In this document: positions 22,815-33,450 of the stretch, piece after piece
Position numbering within the stretch: position 1 is the first letter of the stretch
Layout of the letters: every line of letters begins with the position of its first letter
Source of the DNA: Gnetum montanum
Taxonomy: Eukaryota > Streptophyta > Gnetopsida > Gnetales > Gnetaceae
Assembly (NCBI GenBank): GCA_015680685.1
Contig: MNCI01000867.1
Coordinates: forward strand, 47,059 to 109,260
Length of the DNA: 62,202 nt
Direction: 5' to 3'
Notes under the pieces: generated by a model
Told to the model about the DNA's origin: nothing
Databases searched by the model: none
Seen by the model: the letters and a program-made list of their open reading frames with translations, nothing else
Position numbers and translations under genes: made by a program

Positions 22815-24555
22815 CATGAACTCCACACAACCAGTGCCACCGCCTCGTCATCAGCCGGTCATCCTCGTTCCATTTTTCATGTCTCCTCCTTTCCACCCAG
22901 TCATAGGGGAGACCATCATCCCTGCAGATCCATTCCCTACTCCCCTCACTGTTTTATCATTTTTTGTTTTATAATTTTTTGCTTTACACTTCTTTGTTTT
23001 ATCATTTTTTGTTTTACAATTTTTTTGTTTTACACTTTTTTGTTTTCCACTTATTGTTTTACACTTTTTTGTCTTTCACCATCGTTCATACGTTTGCACA
23101 GTCTTTGCACATCTTTTCATTTTCTTAAATTATTTTTCGTTTTTTGTACCTGTCTATTTTTTCGCATAATGGCAGACGTCGTCGTATTGTCTTCAGACAT
23201 TTGGCACAGTTGGTTTTCGTTACAATGGGTATTGTCATAGTCTTCCTCGTTATCTAGCTCCCGCCATTACATGGTTGTCCTTGGATTTTACATTGTTTTC
23301 ACTTCATAAACTCGACAATGAGTCCACGTCATTCACCCATTCACCATTCCATGGTTTTCCTTTTGTTGTGCACATGCAACCCCTTTACTTAAAAACATTT
23401 TAACTAATGTGTGACTTGTGTAGTTCCCAGACTAAGGGATGACCCAATGGTTTGCATCGGGTGTGACTTCAAGGGGAATGCTTTATTCGTTGTTTTGTTC
23501 TGTTCCCCGAGTTGCCGGTGTGTCCTTACGGATTTCCTCCCACTCCAAGTCTCTCTCCACCGAAGTTTCTGGGCAGTCCGACCTTGCATGGTGTGGTCCT
23601 CACTGAAAAAATTCCAAAATTCAAAAAAAAAAAACAAAACAAAAACAAAATAAACAAATGAAATGAGGATTCAAAGCACACCCCTTGGTCGAATGCATGC
23701 AAACACGCATGGGTCTTCGCATGGTGTGGTTCCCCCGCACAAAAGAAAAGAAAAACGAATCGCGGGGGAACTCAAAGCACACCTCTTAGACCGCCTCTCA
23801 CGGGCCATACGCTTTAGTTATGGGACTTCCTTGGTCTCCTCTAACTTCGTCCCATTTCACTTCCTTCTTCTCATGTTTCCTGGAGTGGTGGTTATCTGTG
23901 GGGTCATTCTTGCTTCCTTGGGGGATGGCCGCAACTTCGTTTATTGTTGTGATGTCACTGACTGCGGATGGTTTTGGGTCTAACCTCAGAAAGGTTCTAC
24001 CAGGTCACTTAACCATGATCGCACACGGGGTTTCATGTGGCCAACACTCGGAATTTCCATTCTCTCCTCTCCCTCTGTTCTCACTCCTCTCCGTACTCAC
24101 CTCACTACCTTTTTTATGTTTTGTGTGTTCGTCATGTTTTCTGTAGGTCTCTCATGCCTTGGTGGGTTCTCTTGGTTTGGAGTCTTAACTGACCAACACC
24201 AATTCTTGGCACCCAGGCCCACGGACCCTGGTGTCGAGGGTATGCAGGGGCTACAAAGGCTGTTGCCTACTATGGGGAGGACCCACCTGCATACTCCTGG
24301 TTTTGCCTATTATGGCTCCCATCCTTTGGATTTCTTGGTTGACTAGTTTCAATGTCCCATCGTTTGCTTTCGTCCTTGTGGAGTTCTTTTTGCATCCCAT
24401 TCTCCAATTTTGTCTCTTTTTCGCGCTTCATTACCTTCCTCCTGTCATCAGCCATGACTGGGCCTTTCACGTGCTTCAATTGCCGCAATTTGGGTTTTCA
24501 AATTCATCATTTCGGGTGTTTTATGGGTTGGTCAACGCTGGTCCACAGGTGAACA
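22815..24555 (+). other. Non-coding spacer between pol and the extra ORF
   Basis: This is about 1.7 kb with no gene I can support. It starts with T-rich, 13- to 17-bp irregular repeats of a TTTTTTGTTTTACA-like unit (22946-23065), then an A-rich run (23617-23655) and unassigned sequence. Long spacers of this sort are common downstream of pol in Athila/Tat elements. Confidence 0.55.
22946..23065 (+). repeat. Irregular T-rich tandem repeat
   Basis: There are about seven units of the type gttttatcattttttg and gttttacactttttt, with a spacing of roughly 13-17 bp. It lies in the spacer after integrase. Confidence 0.7.
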
Positions 24556-24650
24556 ATGCTGTGTATACGGAGCCCTATATACGCAGTGCCTGCGTATACG
24601 AAGCCGCGTATACACGGCCCCATCGACGCAGCGCCCAAACCCTATATATA
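24556..24650 (+). promoter_or_regulatory. Internal LTR-like promoter upstream of the extra ORF
   Basis: This CpG-rich block carries GTGTATACGG, GCGTATACGA, GCGTATACACGG and GGCCCCATCGACGCAGC. It matches the U3 block of the 5' LTR (CGTATACGG, GCGTATACGC, GGGCCCATCGACGTAGCC at 15640-15710). A TATA-like CCTATATATA sits at 24641-24650, about 20-25 bp past the CCATCGACG motif (about 45-50 bp in the LTR, where extra sequence intervenes). The likely start of transcription is near 24675. The promoter function is inferred. Confidence 0.62.
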
Positions 24651-24795
24651 CACCCGCTACGCTTTGTATTTTTCATCATTTGGAGTCCAAATTGAGAGGT
24701 GTTTTTGCCATTTTTTCTGCCTAACCCTTCCCAACGCACCTACATTCCATCGCGTGTCTGCATCAACCTGTCCTTGTCCTTTTACGCACCCGAAG

Positions 24796-25016
24796 GTATG
24801 CTCTCAGTCGTGGGGGGTGGTGCCTTTGTGTAATTAATTAATTAATTAATTAGTTGTTAATTACGAAAACTTTGGCCCTAACCCCTAACTTAATGCTCCG
24901 GGAAACTTAATGGTGTGCCTGTGCCATTAACATAACTTGGTCAAACTGAGAAAGTATATACGGACCATCTTAAATTACTTATGAACGGTCTAACGGACGG
25001 TTATGTTTTATTGCAG
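24796..25016 (+). other. Predicted 221-bp intron just before the extra ORF
   Basis: The donor is CCCGAAG|GTATGC (24795/24796) and the acceptor TTTTATTGCAG|ATGGCA (25016/25017). A branch-like GGTCTAACGG lies about 27 bp before the acceptor. It includes a (TTAA)n tract at 24831-24853. The acceptor joins the exon exactly at the ATG. In the second element the acceptor (TGATTGTAG|ATGGCC at 61884/61883) has the same position, with TACTAAC as the branch-like motif. Splicing is inferred, not shown. Confidence 0.55.
24831..24853. repeat. (TTAA)n microsatellite
   Basis: There are five to six TAAT/TTAA units within the predicted intron of the Athila-like element. Confidence 0.85.
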
Positions 25017-27858
25017 ATGGCACCCAAGGGACAAAGGACCGTCACAACCAAGGGACAAGCGCCCACGCACGGGAAGGGGACGAGGTGTGCAACCGCCAGA
25101 GTATGCGGAGGGCTCTCATGCAACTGGGCCCTTCCGCAAACGACCTGACATGGAATCTGTTCATCAGATTCCCAAAGAGGAGATTCCCGATGAGCAATCG
25201 CTCGGGGATGAGACTCCTGGGATAGCACCGCGGCTTGAGATCACCCTGACCCAAGCCTGCCTTGATGCTATCACGCCACGCGAGGTGCAACGGACGGTCC
25301 TCCAAGAGCTAAATTTTGGACCATTCCTCGAGCACGCACCAGAAGACGTGAGGCTCCAATTGCAAAACTCTCCGATGTGGCCAATCATCACAACTAGTGG
25401 TGAGTGGTACTTAGAAGAAACTTATCTCTTCTAGTCAAACCGGCAACCAGGGTCAAGAGTAAGAATCAAAGACATTTATGTCTCTTACTCTTAGGAAGCA
25501 ATAGCACAAGCTTTGGGGTTGCCTAAAATTGGGGCAGATGTGGTAGAAATTCCAAAGCAGGCCGATCTAGAGGTAAAGGTGCAATGGATCAAACGATGCT
25601 ATGGGGTAGAGCGCAAGGAATTCGGCTCCTTGACCACGGCGGAGAGAGTATATTCGAAAATCGCATCTTACCATTTAAATCCAACGGTAAGACCCAGCAA
25701 AATCACAGCCTTCTCCGCTCGTGTGTGTGATGCCTTGAGTGGGAGATTTCCCATGAGTCTTCCACAACTGTTGTTTCTAGAGATTGAAAAAAGGTTCACT
25801 GAGAATGAACGTGGAAGACGAGCTCTCCCCTTTCCCTGCCTAATCCAAAAGTTATGCAAACGGGCAGGGATAGCACGGTACTCTAATGATATCATCCGGC
25901 GCACCCCAATTGCCTCGTGGCGAGAAATGATGAAAGATAAAACGCCTGCCACCACAGACAAAGGAAGAGCAGCAACCACCTCCACCACCTACACAAACAA
26001 CACAGCCGAGCTCGCAGAACACAGCAAAATACATCCGTGAGATCCGAGAAACACTCTTGAGCCAGCAAGAGCAATCCGACAGGACTGGTGGAGGAGAAGA
26101 CCCTTCGGTCTATCGCCCTGCCATGAGCCACCTGGAGCAAGTGGCTCAATCAGTCAGCTTGCTTGAAAGGGCAAGGCCGATATTCTTCGCTGCCCGAGCA
26201 CCAATTCCAACCAGAACAGATCCAAGCATCTGAGATGTATCAACTAAAACTCAACAATTATTCCCCGAAATCTCAGGGAATGCTGCTACCTTCTCGGTAC
26301 GCTTGGAGGATGGTGAGGAGGCAACGGTCCTGGTGATGCAGCACCAAGGACAGGAAGTTGCGGCCGAAGTGGTTGCTAATACAATTGCTACGGTTCTCAA
26401 TGCACCGACAGCACCTGTACCAAATATTCATGGACTACAAGATGTACAGGTGTCTGCCAGAACTTCGCGTAGCAAGATTGATGCAGCCCAACATGAAGAA
26501 TTATTGGATCGACTGGTGAGAACCGGGCAACCGCTTTCGGATGTCTTCAACCTTCCGGACAACATCACTGCAACCCAATCGAAGCTGCTATCGGCAAGGG
26601 GCAAGAGCCTTGTTTTGGAAGGGCAACTAGAAGCTGCTCAAGTCGCTTGTCAATGCTTGGCAACTAAGGTAGCCCAATTAAGAGCCCAACTTGCCGATCC
26701 TACCATCCTCAACCGTGAAATCACCAGAGAGATAAAGCTTTTTAGTAGCTTCAGCTTAAACTTCAAGTTGTTGAGGATGTGCGAGAGATAGCGATCCTCG
26801 ACAAGTCCACAGCAAACGCCCGAGCATATCACTTAGAAAAGAACTTGGTGGAGGTTCGCCAGGAGAACGTGTAGCTGACCACAGAAGTTTATCGTTTGCG
26901 CAATGTTGGTGCAGAGAACGAACACATGAAAGATTTCATCCACCAACAACAGGAGGAGCTAGCCAGGGTGAACGCGGACATAAGAAGGTTGGCAGCTGAA
27001 AATAGAAATCTGTCAATGGAGGAGGTTCGGGCATTGCGACAAAAGTCTGCAATCGAAATTGCTACTTGGAAAAACGAGGCCCTGAAGTTCGAAAAAGTCA
27101 AAAATCATTACAGGGACCAAGTGGGATTGCAGAAGGAGGTAAACAAGAAGCACATTCAAGTCGCCAAAGCCAAGATGAACCAAGTGCTCCAGCAACTCCG
27201 AGAGGGAGGCGATGTATGGTCATCCATCTTCGATGGGTTGAACGCCTACAATAAAGTGGAAATCCACCTAAAGGAGCTACAAATCGAGGAAATGACAGAA
27301 TACATGAAATTGGCCAACCTTTGATATGCAAACCTGGCTATGCTCACAGCCGGGAGACCACGGTTAGAGTTAGAAAAGCAAGTGGCCACCTCGTATTCCC
27401 TATACGAGGGTGAGTTCCAGGCGCACAAGGCAACTAAACAAAAGCTGGCAATAGCAAACGCAGAACTCGAGGTCCTCCGCCCAAGCTTTGAAGGACAACG
27501 TGCAGTCGTAGAGGACCTGGCCCGGAGAATGAATAACTACCAGCAGCTGCAGGCATCAATCCAAGCGTTCGACATCGAACGCAAGTAGTTCGCAGTCTGG
27601 TTTGTCAACTTAAAAGAACTCATCCCGGCGTTGCCTTGCCCTTGGGAAGTTCCAGTTCCAGCACACATTGGAGAAGCTGCCTGGACCGTGAACGACCCCA
27701 AAAGCAAAGAAGAAAAAATGAGGGCTCTCTTGGAGGCTTTTCGGCTGCCTCCAGAAGTTGCAGCTGCCACGGGACTACCGACATCCGTGCCGCCACCAAC
27801 GCATGGACCAGAGGCTGGAAAAGGTCCGTCAGAACCACCGCCCCCAGGGATGGTGTGA
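25017..27858 (+). pseudogene. Extra (env-position) ORF of the Athila-like element, coiled-coil protein
   Basis: The ATG at 25017 (MAPKGQRT) directly follows a splice-acceptor-like site, and the stop TGA is at 27856. About 947 codons are interrupted by stops (25432, 25492, 27322, 27586) and frameshifts near 25080 and 26230-26880. Parts in order: a basic N-terminus, a globular domain with LPQLLFLEIEKRF and ALPFPCLIQKLCKRAGIARY (25510-26040), a Thr/Gln-rich linker, then a long Glu/Lys/Gln/Leu-rich coiled coil (26300-27590) and a Pro-rich end PPPPGMV. The globular part resembles the 'putative plant transposon protein' domain of Athila-type third ORFs. No signal peptide or membrane segment is evident, so 'env' describes position only. 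The ORF is homologous to 61883-59171. Confidence 0.75.
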
Positions 27859-28109
27859 TCTTCTCCGGCAATTTTGTGCATCATCCTACATAGCAGAGGC
27901 TCTACGACCAACGAGGTGTTCAATTTTGTCTCTGAACAACGCCATTTTTGTAATTTGTCCTCCTCTGTAACTCGGGCACTTGGTCAAATTTATGTTGAGT
28001 CATGTGTGTGTCATGTATGTGTTTAAGTTATGTGTGTTGTAAATAAGAATCCATACCTTCCAAATTGTAAAGTAACTCAAGGACGAGTTTTTGCTCAATC
28101 GTGGGGGTA
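27859..28109 (+). other. 3' untranslated region and polypurine tract
   Basis: About 250 bp lie between the extra ORF and the 3' LTR. They end GTAACTCAAGGACGAGTTT...CAATCGTGGGGGTA. The purine-rich GTGGGGG at 28101-28107 is the plus-strand primer. The second element keeps the same layout (TGGGGGTA next to its LTR at 59013-59006). Confidence 0.82.
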
Positions 28110-29017
28110 TGATGAAGTGTCATTTAGTCAATGCGTCGACTGAGCCGCGTATACAGGGCCACGTATACGCGGCCGCGTCGACGTAGCCACCCTGCGTCGA
28201 CGTGGTCCTGTTTACACAACCACCTTTCCCAGCCTATAAATAAGAGGGCCTTCCGCCTCATTTAGGCATCTTTTTGAGTAGTTGTAGCGAAGCTCTTGCA
28301 GTTTGTTCTCGCAGGAGATAAAATATTTTCCAAGTGCCCGCAGCAGGTGTAAGAAAAGTGATCGGCTCTTTATTCCAGCGTTGATGTATCTGAGCCCATT
28401 GGTGTGATAGCAATAAAGACAAACTATTCAAGCATTCCTTACAGCATTTGGACTTAGTTATTTCATGCATTCAATAGTTTAATATGTTTATGCTTTATTA
28501 GTTACTTGTTAATTACTTAAGTTTTCGTTATTAGAATTTCCATCGCTATTGTTCATTCGTAGTTCGTTAAGGCCATAAATACGACCATCTTGAACATAAC
28601 CCCAAACACTTAGTAAGCTCAGTGACACTTAACATATGGTAACCCAGACGTGTTAGGAGATGCTCAAAACGTGCTCGGAAGATGGGACTGGATGCTTATG
28701 TTAGGAGTAGTTAAGATTTAGATTAAGATAATTTTAGATTAATTAATATTCTATCCTTATTTTCCAAGATAATTAGTCGTCGAAAAGATAATTAAAAAGA
28801 TATAAAAATCATTAGCCTTAGTCTGACTTAACCATCATAAACAGAACCTAACAAGTGAGATTAGGATGACAACGACCGTTCTAACCCAAGGTTTCACTAG
28901 TTAGTAGTTAGAAGTCTGGTGTATGTTAAGTGCTTAAAATCTATGGATTTCAACCGAGTCACGCGTGAACGCTCGTGATTCGTATGGTTGGGCGTAGGGG
29001 TACCTAGCTGCTCATCA
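28110..29017 (+). repeat. 3' LTR of the Athila-like element (908 bp)
   Basis: It runs from TGATGAAGTG to GCTCATCA and is followed by the target duplication GTGTT (29018-29022). Compared with the 5' LTR it has many C/T and G/A substitutions and small indels, and lost part of the CpG palindromes in U3 (GCGTATACAGG). TATA is at 28234-28243. The two LTRs were identical at insertion, so the differences record its age. Confidence 0.95.
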
Positions 29018-29143
29018 GTGTTGCACCTATTCCACAAGGAAATGAAACACTTGTGTGCTAGTGTGTGGCTTTGACATTGCACCTATCTTGCAAGGAATTG
29101 CAATTAGTGATTTAATTTAGTGTTTAGTATTTTATTCTTTATT

Positions 29144-29225
29144 CAAAAATAAATAATAATAATCATCATCATCATCATCCTAGCCTTGTCCAAACAAAAT
29201 AGGGTTAGCTAGATGAGTTCTCTTT
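29144..29225 (-). mobile_element. RTE-type LINE 3' tail with ATG/ATT microsatellite
   Basis: On the minus strand, CTAGCTAACCCTATTTTG, TTGGACAAGGCTAGG and then (ATG)n(ATT)n. This matches the common 3' end of plant RTE-like elements, known as GTAGCCGACCCC...GGGA.AAGGCTT plus a trinucleotide tail. It is a short 5'-truncated piece. Confidence 0.5.
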
Positions 29226-29480
29226 AGCTATTCAACTCTCTAAAGAGCTAAATCCTTATTTATTTGTAATTCCTTGAAATCATCTTCAATTGTAAATACA
29301 TCAAAATAACAAATTATAAAAATATTTATTTCCCACCATGGCAACACAGGCTTATTCATTATATTATATGTATTATAGCATTTTTTATTTCTTGAATGCA
29401 ATGACAATACACAAATAAATTGTGCAATTAACATATCTATCATATGCAAAGTTTACAACCGAATCACTGCACATTCCGAT

Positions 29481-29558
29481 GATAACCTTCTCATGGTCTT
29501 AGGTAAGGGAAGCCCCTATGATAACCTTCTCATGGTCTTAGGCAAGGGAAGCCCCTAT
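29481..29558. repeat. 39-bp tandem duplication
   Basis: GATAACCTTCTCATGGTC...GCCCCTAT occurs at 29481-29519 and 29520-29558 with one T/C difference. It appears recent. Confidence 0.92.
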
Positions 29559-29989
29559 CATTGGCATTGTAACTGGGGAAGGTGCTTTGTGAATTGCTTG
29601 TTTACTTGCACATTCAGATATTTTTCATTGGTTTTCAACTTGTGTTTTTCTTAGTTGCTTGGATGTAGATTCAAACTTGCCAATGAAAATGATGGGCAAT
29701 GTTGAGAACCTAAAGGCCTCAAGCAATGATGCATAGAGAAAGCAATAGATGGTACACGTCAAATTTGAGAACACATTGGATGGTTCTGACCCACATGTGA
29801 TCCAGGCCTTCCACTAGTAATGGAAGAGATAGTGGAGGGACGTTCAAAGTTAGTTTTGCAAGGAACCAACTAAAACAACACGGGGTAGTCTTATCGAGGT
29901 GACAAGACCCTAACTAATTTGGGTCTCATTATTAATTTGACTTTTTACCAGGTCTAAGGATCACAAGAGAAAAATTACAAGCCTCATTA

Positions 29990-30560
29990 GTGATGAGAAC
30001 ATCACCTAGCCCTTGTGTAATCCTCAATGCATTTTTGTATGTGTATGTCTTCTTGTGTGTTGCCTTTGTGTCTTGAGGAGTTTGGCATGCTTTTGAGATG
30101 TTCCGGGGTCTTTGGGAGCTTGTGAAGATCTTGGGACTTCAACTGAAACATCTTACGGTTTTGACCAAACTTGGAAAGACGTCTTACAAAAGACATCTTC
30201 CCAAATTGAAAGATGTTTTCTGCACTTGACATGCTCTTAACAAAGATGTCTTCCCAGAGCCCAAAACATTTTCTCTACAGTAGTTTCAGCTTGAGAAAGA
30301 CGTCTTCTCTTCATTTAGGACATCTTCTTTAGTTAGACAAAGGATATTAATTTGTATTCTTAAATGCCAAGGAAGATGAAAGGTCATATAAGTGTGAGCA
30401 ACTGAGCATTTAGAGGGGACAGGTGTGACCTCTAAGATCCTTGGGAGCAGCGTGAGTTGAGCTTGGCTCCTCAATCTTTGATGTATTTTTCTATTTTGAG
30501 AGTTGGTTAATAAAGGGAGAGTTTCTCCATTGCTTTGTGTTCTTGTTTTCTATGCTTACA
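29990..30560 (+). mobile_element. Possible degenerate solo LTR with repeated AAGACGTCTT motifs
   Basis: There are five AAGAYGTCTT-type motifs, on both strands, at about 30177, 30191, 30244, 30297 and 30318. They are followed by a CCTCAATC...TTGGTTAATAAAGGGAGAGT stretch that looks like an LTR polyadenylation region. No TG...CA borders or target duplication could be defined. Confidence 0.3.
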
Positions 30561-30764
30561 TTGCTTGGAAAGGTTGTGGAATGGATCCTTTTAGGGTCTG
30601 TTGAAGCAGGCTCCATATCAATCAGAGGCAAGAACTTCATTATTGACAGACTGAACAGGAACAGGAACAGGAAACTACATTTGGAACTTGGAACTCTGAT
30701 GATGAGGATGATTAAACCAAACCAAACCCAAAGGGCAAGAGACCTGTTCACAGAGGACCCTGCC

Positions 30765-30875
30765 CAATGGAAAGAGCAAAGTAGGCAACTCTGATGGAAG
30801 TAGACAGCAGCAAGCACACGTGTTGCAAGAAAACCTACGCAATGGACAGAGCAAAGCAGGCAACTCTGACGGGAG
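30765..30875. repeat. 75-bp-spaced repeat
   Basis: CAATGGAAAGAGCAAAGTAG with GCAACTCTGATGG at 30765 recurs as CAATGGACAGAGCAAAGCAG with GCAACTCTGACGG at 30840. Confidence 0.7.
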
Positions 30876-32194
30876 GCATAGCAGATTAGAAAGGCTTTTG
30901 CAGGGATATTACTCCATCAAATGCGGCAGAGGTAATCTTCTGTTGAGGGATCGGTGCCATGGGACTTGCCACTTCAGAGCTACAAAAGAAGAAGTTGTAC
31001 ATCAAAAACTAGTGTTCAGTCTTCTCAGTAAATTTGTCCTGCCAGGTCCAATGCGCCGTTTAAACCAAATCTACAACTGGATTACCACTAGATTGACATC
31101 TCTGAAGTCTAGATTCTTGCAATGTTAGATGAAATAGTGTTTTGAACTCCAGCTTTTACCCCTTCAGGCACCTAAGCCTAATAGAAGAGTCTTCCCTCTT
31201 GGGCATTCATTTCAGCTACAGGACGCTCTCCAGAACTATTCACCCTAACAAGAACCCAAAGCAGACTTAGCAATTCCTCCTAATTATAGATAGTTATAAA
31301 ATCCTTCAAGCGAAGACTGCGTGCACTCAAATTCTACAACAGTGTGATAGGTATTTTAGAAACTTTCCGCATTGCTTACAACAGGGTCCACGGGCAAGAT
31401 TTGGCCTTTGTTTCTGGTTGGATCTATTCCTTTCCTTGGCCAAGGAGAGATGCACCCACAATATGCTATTGCCTCCCCATACTACATAACCAAAGAGATG
31501 TATCTTATGTTATGGATTTTACATGCTTCTATGATGCTCACTTCCACTTTCGTTTTTGTAACTTGCCTTTTTAATATCACATATGGGGGAAAATCTCCTC
31601 TTTTTATATCACATCTGTTTTTGTATATGCTTTTTGGTGGGAGGATGGGATGTGGATGTGATTTGGTTTTTTTGGATAGCCCCTTCAGAACAAGAAGCCA
31701 AAAACTCTCTGTTAATGCTTACAGAAGTTTCTTGTAAGTCTCACTTATGGCAACAACTATTAAACGAATCACTATCTGATATTGCATGTGTTCATTGAGG
31801 ACAGGCAAACCTTTAGTATGCATAAACAGTAAACACTGAGGTGTTCATGACATTCCGTTGTTTTAAAAATATTTTTCACATCACTTGAAACATCCCTGGA
31901 AACCAATATGAAAAGCTTTATTCACGCCTCTGTAAGAAAAAACGAGAAGATGAAGAAATTTCAATGCATCCTACTAACCAAAGAAACAAATTTGTTAGAA
32001 AAATTATATTTATGAAACTGAGATTCAAAAATGTTTTCGTATTACATCAGTGAGGAAACTCTTTGGATCTCTATCAGACTGAATTCAATTCCAACATATT
32101 AATTCTCAATCAAAATTACTAATAACCATGTGAACAGGTTTATCAGGTTTTAAAAAGGTAAATAATAACTCAGGGTTGCTTTATCAAAACTGAC

Positions 32195-32378
32195 CAGTCA
32201 TAGTTGCAGTTCCACCACATAGAACAGTATTCTCTAGGAGTTGTCTTTGATTCTCAACAGGTACAAAAGAGGCACATCGAATCAACTGCTCAACAATACC
32301 ATGGTCCTCTATACCCAAGATTGATGGTTGAAATAAAGCTTCTCCTACAGTGTACTTCTCCTTTCCTATTGATATGAC
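32195..32378 (-). CDS. ARP7: ARP7 exon 5 (residues 228-288 plus first base of codon 289)
   Basis: The acceptor is ACACAG|GTCATA and the donor ACTG|GTCAGT. The exon is 184 nt, entering phase 0 and leaving phase 1. The product starts VISIGKEKYTVGEALFQPSI, continues LGIEDHGIVEQLIR, and ends LLENTVLCGGTATMTG. The LCGGT segment is the actin-fold adenosine-binding region. The exon was not visible as a long reading frame and was found by following the splice phase and family order. The next exon is 23.7 kb away. Confidence 0.94.
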
Positions 32379-33259
32379 CTGTGTATGAGCAATAGATTCA
32401 ATTATTAGGAAGGAAAGATTTCATTTAAATTTTATGAAAATGAATATTGCCAACTAACTAGTCTTCAGATTACTCTAGACTCACCATGATGTTAAGCCTG
32501 TAGCTTCAAGTTTAAAAATGAAATGAATACATTAAATCATTTATTACAGTCAATGGAAACTATAAAATAAAGCACTAAAAGTAGAATTATAATTTTAAAA
32601 AACAATAATTACAACATAGAGATCTGAATATTCAGAGCGTGAAAGTCTAGGGGCTGCTTTCAATGTTAAATATGACAAAGACCAACTATGACTTTTAAAA
32701 TGTATTACGATTATTTGGAAATTATAGTTATGCCAAAAGAAAAAGGAAATTTATGTTCCAATGAAAAGAGCAGTATTTACAAGATTGTGTCTAAATGAAA
32801 CATAATACGTTATGTTGTATTTATTTTTGATTTTCCAAAAAGTTTGTTAAGATATTAATTTTAAAAAACTTTTATAGATAACCAGCTCTCTTTAAGACAA
32901 CATATTGTCCTGGAACATTGTATAGAAGTTCATGGAAGTATTTTAAGATTTGATATAATTGCTAAACACTTCAAAGATAATTAAATGCTGAGAACTAAAT
33001 TTCAAAATAACATAGGAGAAGCCATCCACCATAAAAAATTGTCAAACATCAGGAAAAAAAAGGATATTTCCCCTCCTAAAGGACCAGCGTGCCATGTCAG
33101 GCCAGACAAAGTTACAAAAGCAACACTAGGCTCATATCTCCCCATTAGGCAAATCATTAATTCAAAACAATTTATACACATAAGTGCATGACACCTGAAT
33201 TACAAGAGGAAAAGTCCCACATGTACAAATAGAAGACCAGAGTACATAGAAATCGTTAC

Positions 33260-33450
33260 CTCAAGGAACTCAAGCAACTCTTGAACCAAAAACACGATGG
33301 GAAACAATGGTCCCCTAGCAGCATTCATATGACAAACTTCAAAAGCTTCAATAATTTGCAGGAAATCCTTACTTCCTCTTGGACTATTGTCAAGGTGAGG
33401 GTCCCTGGCTCCTCTGTTGTAACTAGTGCAAATACCCTTTAATGAGACAT
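33260..33450 (-). other. Exon-like open segment, gene not recognised
   Basis: The minus-strand frame reads GICTSYNRGARDPHLDNSPR, then GSKDFLQIIEAFEVCHMNAA and RGPLFPIVFLVQELLEFLE, ending exactly at GAG|GTAACG, a good splice donor. Possible acceptors upstream include CCCTATTAG at about 33470. The composition is protein-like, unlike the shadow frames around it. It does not belong to ARP7, because exons 4 and 5 join in phase without it. It may be an exon fragment copied from another gene. I do not recognise the family. Confidence 0.35.

Larger units (their letters stand above)
15610..29017 (+). mobile_element. Athila-like Ty3/gypsy LTR retrotransposon, 13.4 kb, complete but decayed
   Basis: Two direct LTRs (15610-16524 and 28110-29017) start TGATGAAG or similar and end CTCATCA. 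They are flanked by the 5-bp duplication GTGTT (15605-15609, 29018-29022). A tRNA-Asp-type primer-binding site follows the 5' LTR and a GTGGGGGTA polypurine tract precedes the 3' LTR. Internal order is gag, protease, RT, RNase H, integrase, a non-coding spacer, then an extra ORF, which is the layout of the Athila/Tat lineage. Stops and frameshifts are found in all genes. By eye, about 15-17 differences occur in ~210 bp compared between LTRs (16020-16230 versus 28505-28715), mostly C/T and G/A. It lies in ARP7 intron 5, antisense to the gene. Confidence 0.95.
29023..32194. other. Intron 5 sequence between the Athila-like element and exon 5
   Basis: No gene is supported. It holds an RTE-like tail (29144-29225), a 39-bp tandem duplication (29481-29558), a degenerate LTR-like stretch with AAGACGTCTT motifs (29990-30560) and a 75-bp-period repeat (30765-30875). 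The rest is unassigned. Confidence 0.45.

Noticed and set aside
23025-24695. Hydrophobic plus-strand frames after pol, possible envelope with membrane segments
   Set aside because: The hydrophobicity comes from T-rich low-complexity DNA; frames are short, overlapping and not conserved.
31344-31798. Overlapping plus frames with hydrophobic segments in intron 5
   Set aside because: No recognisable family, no splice or start support; treated as chance frames.
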